This document shows, piece after piece, positions 7,668 to 14,889 of a stretch of DNA of 27,819 bases. The stretch comes from an uncultured Eubacterium sp. (GTDB lineage Bacteria > Bacillota > Clostridia > Oscillospirales > Acutalibacteraceae). The translations under genes and the position numbers were made by a program. The notes beneath the pieces were generated by a model. That model did not search any database and was not told where the DNA came from. It saw only the letters and a program-made list of their open reading frames with translations. Each line of letters opens with the position of its first letter. Positions within the stretch are counted from its first letter, which is position 1. Location: NCBI GenBank assembly GCA_900542875.1, contig UQPH01000020.1, forward strand, positions 1 to 27,819, given 5' to 3'.

Positions 7668-8267
7668 ATGAAAGATAAAAAAGAAGTTGCCGCCGAAGAG
7701 TCGGAACTCGAACCACAGGAGCAGAAAAAATCTAAACTCAGAGATTTTCTCGAATTTATCGCTCCTATTGTGATAGCACTGATTATCGCAATGATTCTTA
7801 AAACCTTTATTTTCGCAAACGCCGTAATTCCAACCGGCTCGATGCTTAATACAATTCAGGAGGGCGACAGAGTATTCGCAAGCAAAATCGCTTATACTCT
7901 GCATGATCCCGAAAGATACGATATTGCCATCTTTAAATATCCCGATAACGAAAACGAGTATTTCGTTAAGAGAGTTATAGGATTGCCCGGCGAGACCGTT
8001 AATATCAAAAACGGTGATGTGTATGTAACCGACAAAAACGGTAATACCGAAAAATTGAGAGATGACTTTGTATCTCCCGAGAACAAGGACCGTTATAACG
8101 GCACATTCGTTGTTCCCGAAGATTCGTATTTTATGATGGGAGATAACCGTGACAGTTCGGTGGATTCGAGATATTGGACTACAACCCATTATGTAAAGAG
8201 GGATAAATTCATAGGCAAGGTAATGCTGAGATATTATCCGATCAGTTCTTTCGGCAAGGTCGAATAA
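7668..8267 (+). CDS. lepB: Signal peptidase I
   Basis: A 199-residue membrane-anchored serine protease that removes Sec signal peptides on the outer face of the membrane. An acidic/basic cytoplasmic N-terminus (about 1-27) is followed by one membrane segment (about 28-50), then the S26 motifs: PTGSM with catalytic Ser58, YFVKRVIGLPGE with general-base Lys101, and MGDNRDSSVDSRYW near residues 158-171. Length and single membrane anchor are typical of Firmicutes SipS-type enzymes. It starts 5 bases after the glycosidase stop and ends just before a strong terminator. Confidence 0.95.
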   Translation: MKDKKEVAAEESELEPQEQKKSKLRDFLEFIAPIVIALIIAMILKTFIFANAVIPTGSMLNTIQEGDRVFASKIAYTLHDPERYDIAIFKYPDNENEYFVKRVIGLPGETVNIKNGDVYVTDKNGNTEKLRDDFVSPENKDRYNGTFVVPEDSYFMMGDNRDSSVDSRYWTTTHYVKRDKFIGKVMLRYYPISSFGKVE

Positions 8268-8289
8268 ACTTAATATTCCGTAAATAAGG

Positions 8290-8322
8290 ACGCCTTGGGG
8301 ATAATTCCTCGGGGCGTTTTTT
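8290..8322 (+). terminator. Intrinsic terminator after lepB
   Basis: A GC-rich stem (ACGCCTTGGGGA / TCCTCGGGGCGT, with G-T pairs) around a TAAT loop, followed by six T. It separates the glycosidase-lepB unit from the inositol operon. Confidence 0.85.
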
Positions 8323-8398
8323 GCGTGAAATTTTGAATTTGTGTATCTTTACTATGAAATCTATATAAAATTTGTGAATAATTCCATAAGGCTATTTG

Positions 8399-8427
8399 TT
8401 GAAAATGTATAGTCCTCGTGATAAAAT
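8399..8427 (+). promoter_or_regulatory. Sigma-A promoter of the iol operon
   Basis: TTGAAA (8399-8404), a 17-base spacer and TAAAAT (8422-8427), giving a leader of about 35 bases before iolG. I see no clear operator for an IolR- or DeoR-type repressor. Confidence 0.65.
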
Positions 8428-8468
8428 GAAAATGTATATTATATATATAAAGATAAAGGGGTATTATT

Positions 8469-9482
8469 ATGAAAAAATTGAATGTGGGCATTATCGGTGC
8501 CGGAAGAATCGGACAGGTGCATGCAAAGTCAATTACTTATCACATTCCGCAGGCTAAGATAGTTGCCATATCGGACATATATTATGAGGGTGCTGAAAAA
8601 GTTGCCGAAAGTCTCGGCATACCGAACGCTTATGAAGATTACCACGAAATTTTGAACAATCCCGAAATTGATGCAGTTCTCATCTGCTCGTCTACGGATA
8701 CACATGCGGATATCGCCGTTGAGGCGGCAGAGGCAGGAAAACATATTTTTTGCGAAAAGCCTGTTGATTTAACCGTTGCTAAGATTAAAAAGGTTATCGC
8801 CGCAGTCGAAAAAGCAGGGGTAAAACTTCAAATCGGATTTAACAGAAGATATGACCATAATTTTGCCGAGATTAAGCGTCTTGCAAATGACGGAAAACTC
8901 GGTAAACTCCAAACGATTAAGATTACTTCCCGTGACCCTGAGCCGCCGTCAATAGACTATGTTAAGGTGTCGGGCGGAATTTTCCTCGATATGACCGTGC
9001 ATGATTTTGATATGGCTCGCTTTATCGGCGGAGAGGTAGAAGAAGTTTACGCCAATGCCGCAGTTACGGTTGATGAGGCTATTGGAGAGGCGGGAGATGT
9101 GGACACCGCTTTGATTGCGTTAAAGTTCAAAAACGGTGCAATCGGTGTTATCGATAACTGCCGCAAGGCTTGCTATGGCTATGACCAAAGGCTTGAGGTA
9201 TTCGGTACGGGCGGTCAGGCGAGCGCTGCAAACGATACGCCTACCAATGTTTCTTACATAAACGAAAAAGGAAATATGACAGACAAACCGCTTTATTTCT
9301 TCCTGGAGAGATATATGCAGTCGTTTACCGACGAAATGACGGAGTTCATCAATGCCGTGCAGAATGATGAGTTGACGAAAACAACAGTCAATGACGGTCT
9401 TGAAGCACTCAGACTCGGTCTTGCCGCAAAACTTTCCGTTAAGGAACACAGACCGGTTAAATTGTCGGAAATCGAGGCGTAG
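8469..9482 (+). CDS. iolG: Inositol 2-dehydrogenase
   Basis: A 337-residue Gfo/Idh/MocA-family oxidoreductase, first step of myo-inositol catabolism: NAD-dependent oxidation to 2-keto-myo-inositol. It shows the N-terminal Rossmann motif GIIGAGRIG (residues 7-15), the family EKP motif (96-98, with Lys97), and D-M-T-V-H-D with Asp174 and His178, matching the proton-relay residues of IolG. Length is typical (about 340). The start follows an AAAGGGG site. The assignment to inositol, rather than another sugar dehydrogenase, rests on the immediately downstream iolD and iolE. The stop is 3 bases before the iolD start. Confidence 0.9.
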   Translation: MKKLNVGIIGAGRIGQVHAKSITYHIPQAKIVAISDIYYEGAEKVAESLGIPNAYEDYHEILNNPEIDAVLICSSTDTHADIAVEAAEAGKHIFCEKPVDLTVAKIKKVIAAVEKAGVKLQIGFNRRYDHNFAEIKRLANDGKLGKLQTIKITSRDPEPPSIDYVKVSGGIFLDMTVHDFDMARFIGGEVEEVYANAAVTVDEAIGEAGDVDTALIALKFKNGAIGVIDNCRKACYGYDQRLEVFGTGGQASAANDTPTNVSYINEKGNMTDKPLYFFLERYMQSFTDEMTEFINAVQNDELTKTTVNDGLEALRLGLAAKLSVKEHRPVKLSEIEA

Positions 9483-9485
9483 GAT

Positions 9486-11339
9486 ATGAAAAGAGAACGG
9501 TTAACAATGTCGCAGGCTCTTGTCAAATTCCTTGATAATCAGTACATTGAATTTGACGGCGTTGAGTCAAAGTTCGTGAGCGGTATATTCGGAATTTTCG
9601 GACACGGTTGCGTTGTCGGAGTCGGTCAGGCTTTGGAGCAGGGCGGCCACAATCTTAAATTCTATCAGGGCAAAAACGAGCAGAATATGGCTCTTGCCGC
9701 AGTCGCTTACGCAAAACAGAAGGACAGAAAAGCCATCATTCCCTGCGTTTCGTCCATAGGACCCGGTGCCACAAATATGGTTACCGCTTGCGGTTGTGCC
9801 ACGGCTAACAGAATACCGCTTTTGGTTTTGCCGGGCGACACTTTTGCGTGCCGTCAGCCCGACCCTGTTTTGCAGCAGGCAGAGTTTTTTGATAATTACG
9901 GCAGAACGGTTACCGATGCTTTTAAGGGCGTGTGCCATTATTTTGACAGGATAAATCGTCCCGAGCAACTTATGACGGCGTGCCTTAATGCTATGCGAGT
10001 GCTCACCGACCCTGCCGATACCGGCGCAGTGTGCCTTGCAATGCCGCAGGATGTCGAGGGTGAGGCTTATGATTATCCCGAGCATTTTCTTAAAAAAAGA
10101 GTGTGGCATATAGACAGGCGACCTATTGCTAAATCTCAACTTGACAGAGCCGTCCGAATGATTAAGGAGTCGAAAAAACCTATTATAATCTGCGGCGGCG
10201 GAGTAAGATATTCAGGTGCGGAAAAGCAACTTTTGGCTTTTGCGGAAAAATATAACATTCCGATTGCCGAAACGCAGGCGGGTAAGGGAATTATCCCTTG
10301 GCAGAATCCGCTTAATCTCGGCGGTATCGGAGTTACGGGCGGCAAGGCGGCTAATGTTATAGGCAGAGACGCCGATTTGGTTATAGGTGTCGGCACAAGA
10401 TTTTCCGATTTTACCACTTCGTCTAAGTGGCTGTTTAACGAAAATCGAAAGGTGCTTGCAATAAATATATGCCCGTTTGACGCATATAAGATGGACGCCG
10501 AGGCTGTTGTTGCCGACGCAAGGGAAGCACTTAACGCTTTGACTGACGCACTCAACGGATATAAAACTAAGTATAACGATGAAATTTCAAAAGCTAAAGC
10601 CGAATGGGACGCAATCGTTGACGATTATTATACCAAGGAACTTGACGGCGGGCTTAATCAAACGCTTGCTCTCGGTATAATTAACGAATTTATGGGCGAC
10701 GAGGACATTGCACTCGGCTCGGCAGGTTCTCTCCCCGGAGATATGCAAAGACTTTTCAGACCTAAGGGCAGAGGCACATATCATATGGAGTACGGTTTTT
10801 CAAATATGGGCTACGAGGTCAACGGTGCTCTCGGTGCAAAACTTGCAAAGCCCGAGGCAGAGGTTTATACTTTCTGCGGAGACGGTTCGTTCCTTATGGG
10901 ACACAGCGAACTTTATACCGCTGTTCAGGAGGGAGTTAAAATTAATGTTTGCCTTTTTGACAATCTCGGTTGGGGCTGTATAGAAAATCTGCAAAACAAT
11001 CAGGGAACGGATACTTTCGGTACTGTGTTCAGAGCAAGAAATCCAAAAACCGGTATGCTCGACGGAGCGGAGATTGCCGTCGATTTTGCAAAGATAGCGG
11101 AAGGTTACGGAGCAAAGGGTTATTCGATACATAATTCCGCAGAACTTCGTGCCGCACTCGAGGATGCAAAAAAGCGGACTGAGCCTGTTTTGTTTGATAT
11201 TAAGGTTTTGCCAAAGACTATGACTCCCGGCTTTGAGTCTTGGTGGAGAGTGGGCGTTGCCGAAGTGTCAAAGAGCGAGAGCGTTCGGGCAGCATATGAC
11301 GATATGCAAAAAAATATAAAAAAGACATTTGATTATTAA
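9486..11339 (+). CDS. iolD: 3D-(3,5/4)-trihydroxycyclohexane-1,2-dione hydrolase
   Basis: A 617-residue thiamine-diphosphate-dependent enzyme that opens the cyclic dione to 5-deoxy-glucuronate, the third step of inositol breakdown. The N-terminal Pyr domain carries the FGIFGHG segment, GKNEQNMA (the conserved Glu that activates ThDP) and SSIGPGATNM. The central domain has the CGGGVRYSGA segment. The C-terminal PP domain has the ThDP/Mg motif GDGSF...DN-L-G-W. Length agrees with IolD (about 635). ATG 9486 is used; ATG 9507 is an in-frame alternative with a weaker case. It is 3 bases after iolG and 22 before iolE, so translationally linked. Confidence 0.92.
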   Translation: MKRERLTMSQALVKFLDNQYIEFDGVESKFVSGIFGIFGHGCVVGVGQALEQGGHNLKFYQGKNEQNMALAAVAYAKQKDRKAIIPCVSSIGPGATNMVTACGCATANRIPLLVLPGDTFACRQPDPVLQQAEFFDNYGRTVTDAFKGVCHYFDRINRPEQLMTACLNAMRVLTDPADTGAVCLAMPQDVEGEAYDYPEHFLKKRVWHIDRRPIAKSQLDRAVRMIKESKKPIIICGGGVRYSGAEKQLLAFAEKYNIPIAETQAGKGIIPWQNPLNLGGIGVTGGKAANVIGRDADLVIGVGTRFSDFTTSSKWLFNENRKVLAINICPFDAYKMDAEAVVADAREALNALTDALNGYKTKYNDEISKAKAEWDAIVDDYYTKELDGGLNQTLALGIINEFMGDEDIALGSAGSLPGDMQRLFRPKGRGTYHMEYGFSNMGYEVNGALGAKLAKPEAEVYTFCGDGSFLMGHSELYTAVQEGVKINVCLFDNLGWGCIENLQNNQGTDTFGTVFRARNPKTGMLDGAEIAVDFAKIAEGYGAKGYSIHNSAELRAALEDAKKRTEPVLFDIKVLPKTMTPGFESWWRVGVAEVSKSESVRAAYDDMQKNIKKTFDY

Positions 11340-11361
11340 TTTTTTAATTTAGGTGAAAAAT

Positions 11362-12261
11362 ATGCTTGATAAAAATAAGGTTAGGCTTGCCATAGCGCCT
11401 ATCGGCTGGACTAACGACGATATGCCCGATTTGGGTGCGGAAAATACCTTTGAGCAGTGCATAAGCGAAATGGCACTTGCAGGCTTTCAGGGGAGTGAGA
11501 TAGGTAATAAATATCCGTCTGATACGGCGGTACTTAAACATTATCTTGATGTCAGAGGACTTCAAATCTGCAACGCTTGGTTCTCGTCATATCTTACCTC
11601 TAAACCGTATGAGGAGACCATAGAGGCGTTTAAGGCTCACTGTGATAAGTTATATGACCTCGGAGCTAAAGTAATAGGTGCGTCTGAGCAGGGAAATTCC
11701 ATTCAGGGCGATTTGACAAAATCTATTTTGGACGAAAAGCCGTATTATACCGAGGAACAGTGGCAGACCGTTGCAAAAGGCTTTAACGAAATGGGAGCCT
11801 ATGCAAGAAGCAAGGGTATGTATTTTACCGTTCATCATCATATGGGTACGGGAGTACAGACCGTGGAGGAAATAGATAAACTGATGGAACTTACGGACCC
11901 CGAACTGGTTTATCTCCTGTTTGACAGCGGTCATCTGACTTTTGCGGGAATTGACCCTGTGCCGGTGCTTGAAAAGTATGTCGACCGTATTAAGCATATT
12001 CATCTTAAAGATGTAAGGCTTGGTGTGTATAATAACGAGGTCGTGCCAAAACATATGTCGTTTCTCGATGCGGTTAGAGAAGGAGTATTTACCGTTCCGG
12101 GCGACGGCGATGTGGACTTTAAGCCGATTTTTGATATTATCGAAAAATCGGGTTATGAGGGCTGGATTGTGGTCGAGGCAGAGCAGGACCCGGCAAAGGC
12201 TAATCCCTTTGAATATGCGCTTAAAGCCAGAAAATACATTAAAGAAAATACAGGACTGTAA
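11362..12261 (+). CDS. iolE: myo-Inosose-2 dehydratase
   Basis: A 299-residue sugar-isomerase-like TIM barrel that dehydrates 2-keto-myo-inositol to the dione used by IolD, the second pathway step; the family is metal dependent. Characteristic segments are the N-terminal A-I-A-P-I-G-W, the HHHMGTGVQT metal-site region, DSGHLTFAG, KHIHLKD and the PGDGDVDF / WIVVEAEQDP C-terminal pieces. The start was chosen at ATG 11362 because a perfect AGGTGA site (11351-11356) lies 5 bases upstream; the in-frame GTG at 11353 is part of that site and cannot be the start. Confidence 0.93.
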   Translation: MLDKNKVRLAIAPIGWTNDDMPDLGAENTFEQCISEMALAGFQGSEIGNKYPSDTAVLKHYLDVRGLQICNAWFSSYLTSKPYEETIEAFKAHCDKLYDLGAKVIGASEQGNSIQGDLTKSILDEKPYYTEEQWQTVAKGFNEMGAYARSKGMYFTVHHHMGTGVQTVEEIDKLMELTDPELVYLLFDSGHLTFAGIDPVPVLEKYVDRIKHIHLKDVRLGVYNNEVVPKHMSFLDAVREGVFTVPGDGDVDFKPIFDIIEKSGYEGWIVVEAEQDPAKANPFEYALKARKYIKENTGL

Positions 12262-12286
12262 ACATTTAACTTGAAAGGAGAACAAT

Positions 12287-12682
12287 ATGGAAAATATGGA
12301 CAACAATCAATATTATCAACCTACTCAGCCTGTCGATACACCGCCGCAGCAACCGTACCAACCGACGTATCAGCAACCGTATCAGCAGCCGTATCAGGCT
12401 CCGTATCAGCCGATGCCGGTTTATGACGATACCCGTGAAGTTATGAGCATAGGCTCGTATATTGCAATGTTTATTCTTTCGGCTATACCGATAGTAAATA
12501 TCATTTGCTGGATAGTGTGGCTCGTAAGCCCTAATACAAATAAGAATAAAAAGAATTTTATTCTTGCTCAAATTATTATAATTGCCGTTTCTTATGCGGT
12601 TGCAATTTTGGCTTGCGTAGTTGCCGCCGGAGCAGGCGTAAGTATGCTCGACAGTTTCGCCGCCTTAGGCTTATTGATGTAA
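12287..12682 (+). CDS. Small membrane protein with Q-x-P-Y repeat tail
   Basis: A 131-residue protein of unknown function. Residues 1-50 are a disordered Gln/Pro/Tyr-rich tail with five tandem Q-x-P-Y tetrapeptides (about 21-40). Two membrane segments follow (about 54-80 and 91-115), separated by a short N/K-rich loop. Such proline/tyrosine-rich tails on two-helix proteins are common in Clostridia but I know of no established role. An AAAGGAG site lies 6 bases before the start. It is 25 bases after iolE with no terminator between, so it is probably transcribed with the inositol genes; whether it works with them is unknown. Confidence 0.75.
   Translation: MENMDNNQYYQPTQPVDTPPQQPYQPTYQQPYQQPYQAPYQPMPVYDDTREVMSIGSYIAMFILSAIPIVNIICWIVWLVSPNTNKNKKNFILAQIIIIAVSYAVAILACVVAAGAGVSMLDSFAALGLLM
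12347..12406 (+). repeat. Five 12-base tandem coding repeats (Q-x-P-Y)
   Basis: Five consecutive 12-base units of the form CAGCAACCGTAT, with variants, encode QQPY, QPTY, QQPY, QQPY and QAPY. Near-identity of the third and fourth units suggests recent slippage expansion. Confidence 0.75.
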
Positions 12683-12705
12683 AATATAATATTATAATTA
12701 TAAAA

Positions 12706-12728
12706 CCGGCGGGAATTGCCCCGAGCCG
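12706..12728. terminator. Weak terminator-like hairpin after the iol unit
   Basis: CGGC-GGG / CCC-CGA-GCCG forms a bulged stem with an AATTG loop. There is no T-tract on the plus side; on the minus strand it is followed by TTTT. It may end iol-operon transcripts inefficiently. Confidence 0.35.
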
Positions 12729-12772
12729 ATTAGTGATTATGTGACATATAAAATTTATCAATCAAAAATATC

Positions 12773-12801
12773 TTGACAATTTGTCGATATTATGTTATAT
12801 T
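12773..12801 (+). promoter_or_regulatory. Strong sigma-A promoter of infC-rpmI-rplT
   Basis: A consensus TTGACA (12773-12778), a 17-base spacer and TATATT (12796-12801). Transcription should start near 12808 and make a leader of about 128 bases. Confidence 0.85.
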
Positions 12802-12807
12802 ATTTGC

Positions 12808-12935
12808 ACAACAAAGCAGAGCGTTCGTTCTCCCCTTCAGCGAGTAGGCAAAAAGGGCAATAATTTTTAGTGATTATTGAAAGTACAGGCGTTTTGCGTT
12901 TGTGCTTATTTATTTTTTATGAAGAGGTGTTTTTT
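12808..12935 (+). promoter_or_regulatory. Attenuator leader of the infC operon (L20-type)
   Basis: The untranslated leader holds an 11-bp stem, AAGTACAGGCG (12881-12891) and CGTTTGTGCTT (12897-12907), loop TTTTG, followed by ATTTATTTTTT (12908-12918). This is an intrinsic terminator placed before infC. In Firmicutes this operon is controlled by ribosomal protein L20 binding its leader and promoting early termination. The upstream part has further short complementary segments, for example AATAAT / ATTATT around 12859-12879, that could form the alternative structure. The L20 link is family knowledge; I did not verify the pseudoknot. Confidence 0.65.
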
Positions 12936-13451
12936 ATCAGCAAGGACGCTCCGCAGTTAAACGGCGAAATCAGAGATAAGGAATTGCGTGTCATTTCGGA
13001 TACGGGCGAGCAGCTTGGTATTATGAGCGCAAAAGAGGCACAGGCATTGGCAGATTCAAAGGGCGTGGATTTGGTTAAGATTGCTCCCATGGCAAAGCCG
13101 CCGGTTGCAAAGATTATGGATTACTCTAAGTATCGCTATGAGCAAACTAAGCGTGAAAAAGAAAATCGCAAAAAGCAAAAGACGATTGAGACTAAAGAGA
13201 TCAGATTATCACTTAATATCGACATCGGCGATTTTAACACTAAGGTAAATCAGGCAAGAAAGTTTTTGTCAAAGGGCGATAAGCTAAAGGTTTCTATCCG
13301 TCTGAGAGGTAGAGAAATGGCTCATCCCGAGCTTGGCGAAACTAATATGCAGAGATTTGCCGATGAACTAAGCGAAGAAGCAATAATTGATAAAAAGCCT
13401 AAGCTTGAGGGACGCCAAATACTTATGTTTATGTCCCCAAAAACTAAGTAA
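12936..13451 (+). CDS. infC: Translation initiation factor IF-3
   Basis: A 171-residue initiation factor that binds the 30S subunit, prevents premature 50S joining and proofreads the start codon. The N-domain begins S-K-D-A-P-Q-L-N-G-E-I-R and includes LGIMSAKEA; the linker is Lys-rich; the C-domain includes KEIRLSLNI and VSIRLRGREM. The start is the non-canonical ATC at 12936: a GAGGTG site (12924-12929) lies 6 bases upstream and the product then begins exactly where IF-3 proteins do. A longer frame from ATT 12870 would run through the attenuator hairpin and is rejected. Rare start codons on infC are a known autoregulatory device (AUU in E. coli). Confidence 0.93.
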   Translation: MSKDAPQLNGEIRDKELRVISDTGEQLGIMSAKEAQALADSKGVDLVKIAPMAKPPVAKIMDYSKYRYEQTKREKENRKKQKTIETKEIRLSLNIDIGDFNTKVNQARKFLSKGDKLKVSIRLRGREMAHPELGETNMQRFADELSEEAIIDKKPKLEGRQILMFMSPKTK

Positions 13452-13474
13452 TTTAATTTTACGGAGGAATAATT

Positions 13475-13672
13475 ATGCCAAAAATTAAGACACACAGCGG
13501 CGCTAAAAAGCGTTTCAAGACCACAAAAAGCGGTAAAGTAAAGAGAGCGCACGCTTACACATCACACATTCTTACTAAGAAGACAACAAAGCGCAAGAGA
13601 AATCTTCGCAAGACTGCAGTTGCTGATGTTACAAACCAGAAGCAGTGCAAGAGACTTGTTCCTTATAAATAA
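13475..13672 (+). CDS. rpmI: 50S ribosomal protein L35
   Basis: A 65-residue, very basic ribosomal protein with the family opening MPKIKTHSGAKKRF and the closing C-K-R-L-V-P-Y-K. It has an ACGGAGG-type site upstream. It is the second gene of infC-rpmI-rplT, 23 bases after infC. Length is as expected (64-66). Confidence 0.97.
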   Translation: MPKIKTHSGAKKRFKTTKSGKVKRAHAYTSHILTKKTTKRKRNLRKTAVADVTNQKQCKRLVPYK

Positions 13673-13706
13673 GAAGAACGATTAAAACTTACGGAGGTAT
13701 TTTACA

Positions 13707-14060
13707 ATGGCTAGAATTAAAGGCGCTATGGCGACTCGCAAAAGAAGAAAAAAGGTATTAAAGGCAGCTAAGGGCTACTACGGCTCAAAGCACACATTAT
13801 TCAAGACAGCTAAGCAGGCTGTTATGAAGAGCGGTCAGTATGCATATATCGGCAGAAAGCAGAAGAAGAGAGATTTCAGAAGAATTTGGATTACTCGTAT
13901 TTCGGCAGCTGCTAAGATGAACGGAATGAACTACTCAACCTTTATGAACGGACTCAAGAAGGCAGGCATCGACCTTAACAGAAAGATGCTCTCCGAGATT
14001 GCTATTTCCGACCCTATGGGCTTTGCTACTCTCGTTGAGGCTGCAAAGGCTGCTCTCTGA
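13707..14060 (+). CDS. rplT: 50S ribosomal protein L20
   Basis: A 117-residue ribosomal protein that binds 23S rRNA early in 50S assembly and, in Firmicutes, represses its own operon through the leader RNA. It shows the basic N-terminus (M-A-R-I-K-G, RKRRKKVLKAAKGYYGSK), FRRIWITRI-type segment and the C-terminal globular part with NRKMLSEIA. A GGAGG site precedes the start. It is the last gene of the operon, followed directly by a strong terminator. Confidence 0.97.
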   Translation: MARIKGAMATRKRRKKVLKAAKGYYGSKHTLFKTAKQAVMKSGQYAYIGRKQKKRDFRRIWITRISAAAKMNGMNYSTFMNGLKKAGIDLNRKMLSEIAISDPMGFATLVEAAKAAL

Positions 14061-14077
14061 TTTAATTATACAGATTT

Positions 14078-14108
14078 GCACTACGGCTTTTGTCGTGGTG
14101 CTTTTTTT
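14078..14108 (+). terminator. Intrinsic terminator of the infC operon
   Basis: An 8-bp stem, GCACTACG (14078-14085) and CGTGGTGC (14094-14101), is followed by seven T, 17 bases after the rplT stop. Confidence 0.9.
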
Positions 14109-14109
14109 G

Positions 14110-14138
14110 TTGCAATAAGATATTAAATATACTATAAT
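14110..14138 (+). promoter_or_regulatory. Sigma-A promoter of the trmN6-rsmI-tatD operon
   Basis: TTGCAA (14110-14115), a 17-base spacer and a perfect TATAAT (14133-14138). The start codon at 14146 is only 7 bases beyond the -10, at the expected transcription start, so the mRNA may be leaderless. Confidence 0.75.
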
Positions 14139-14145
14139 AACATTT

Positions 14146-14889
14146 ATGGAATATAATTATGAAAGATTATCTGATGATATAAGCATTGCTGTAAGCGATG
14201 AGCACACATTTGGTACGGATGCGGTTTTGCTCTCTTATTTTGCAAAGCCGAAATATAAGGATAAGGCTCTCGATATGGGCACGGGTTGCGGCATAATTCC
14301 GCTCTTGTGGCTCAGAGACAGCAGGCAGACAGGCATTCATTGCCTTGATATTCAGCAAAATGCCTTTGAACAGGTTAAAAATTCAATAGAGCATAATTCG
14401 CTGGGCGACAGACTGACTCCGCATTTGTGCGATTTGAGGAACGTTAAGGAGGAGTTTTCGGCGGAATGTTTTACGCTCGTTACCATGAATCCTCCGTACA
14501 AGCCGATTAATACAGGCATTGAATCTTTGGGCGAAAGTGCCAGAATTGCTCGTCACGAGGTCTGCTGTAACATAGAGGACGCCGTAAAAGCGGCGGCTTA
14601 TCTGCTCACTTATTCGGGCAGATTTTGTATGTGCCATCGCCCCGAGCGTCTTGTTGACGCACTTGATATGATGAGAAAATATAAACTTGAGCCGAAGAGG
14701 TTGAGATTTGTTGTTGATAAAACGGGCGAAGAGCCGTTTTTGTTTCTCGTTGAGGGCAAAAAGGGGGCAAAGCCGTTTTTGAGAGTAGAGCCGACACTTG
14801 TTATAAAGAATGAAGAAAGTCGTTTTACAAAGGAAATGCTTGAAATTTACGGCTCGTATGCCGACGGATATGAGGACAAGGTGAGATAA
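14146..14889 (+). CDS. TrmN6/YabB-like tRNA (adenine-N6)-methyltransferase
   Basis: A 247-residue class I SAM-dependent methyltransferase, probably modifying A37 of a tRNA as described for the TrmN6 (YfiC) family. The N-terminal part shows the F-G-T-D-A-V-L-L segment typical of the family; D-M-G-T-G-C-G-I is the SAM-binding loop (about residues 44-51); NPPY (about 117-120) is the N6-adenine catalytic motif. The gene order with rsmI directly downstream matches Bacillus yabB and rsmI. No ribosome binding site precedes ATG 14146, which coincides with the predicted transcript start; the protein begins where the family begins, so a downstream start is unlikely. Its stop overlaps the rsmI start by one base (TAATG). 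Confidence 0.85.
   Translation: MEYNYERLSDDISIAVSDEHTFGTDAVLLSYFAKPKYKDKALDMGTGCGIIPLLWLRDSRQTGIHCLDIQQNAFEQVKNSIEHNSLGDRLTPHLCDLRNVKEEFSAECFTLVTMNPPYKPINTGIESLGESARIARHEVCCNIEDAVKAAAYLLTYSGRFCMCHRPERLVDALDMMRKYKLEPKRLRFVVDKTGEEPFLFLVEGKKGAKPFLRVEPTLVIKNEESRFTKEMLEIYGSYADGYEDKVR

Noticed and set aside
7590..8189. 199-codon open frame opposite lepB
   Set aside because: Shadow of lepB, no start signals, translation mirrors the real codons.
11353..11361. GTG start for iolE
   Set aside because: The GTG is inside the AGGTGA ribosome binding site of ATG 11362.
12870..12935. N-terminal extension of infC from ATT 12870
   Set aside because: It would translate through the attenuator hairpin and T-tract; IF-3 homologues begin at the ATC with its ribosome binding site.
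12919..12960. Leader peptide M-K-R-C-F-L-S-A-R-T-L-R-S overlapping the infC start
   Set aside because: No ribosome binding site lies before this ATG, and it falls in the end of the attenuator; probably chance.
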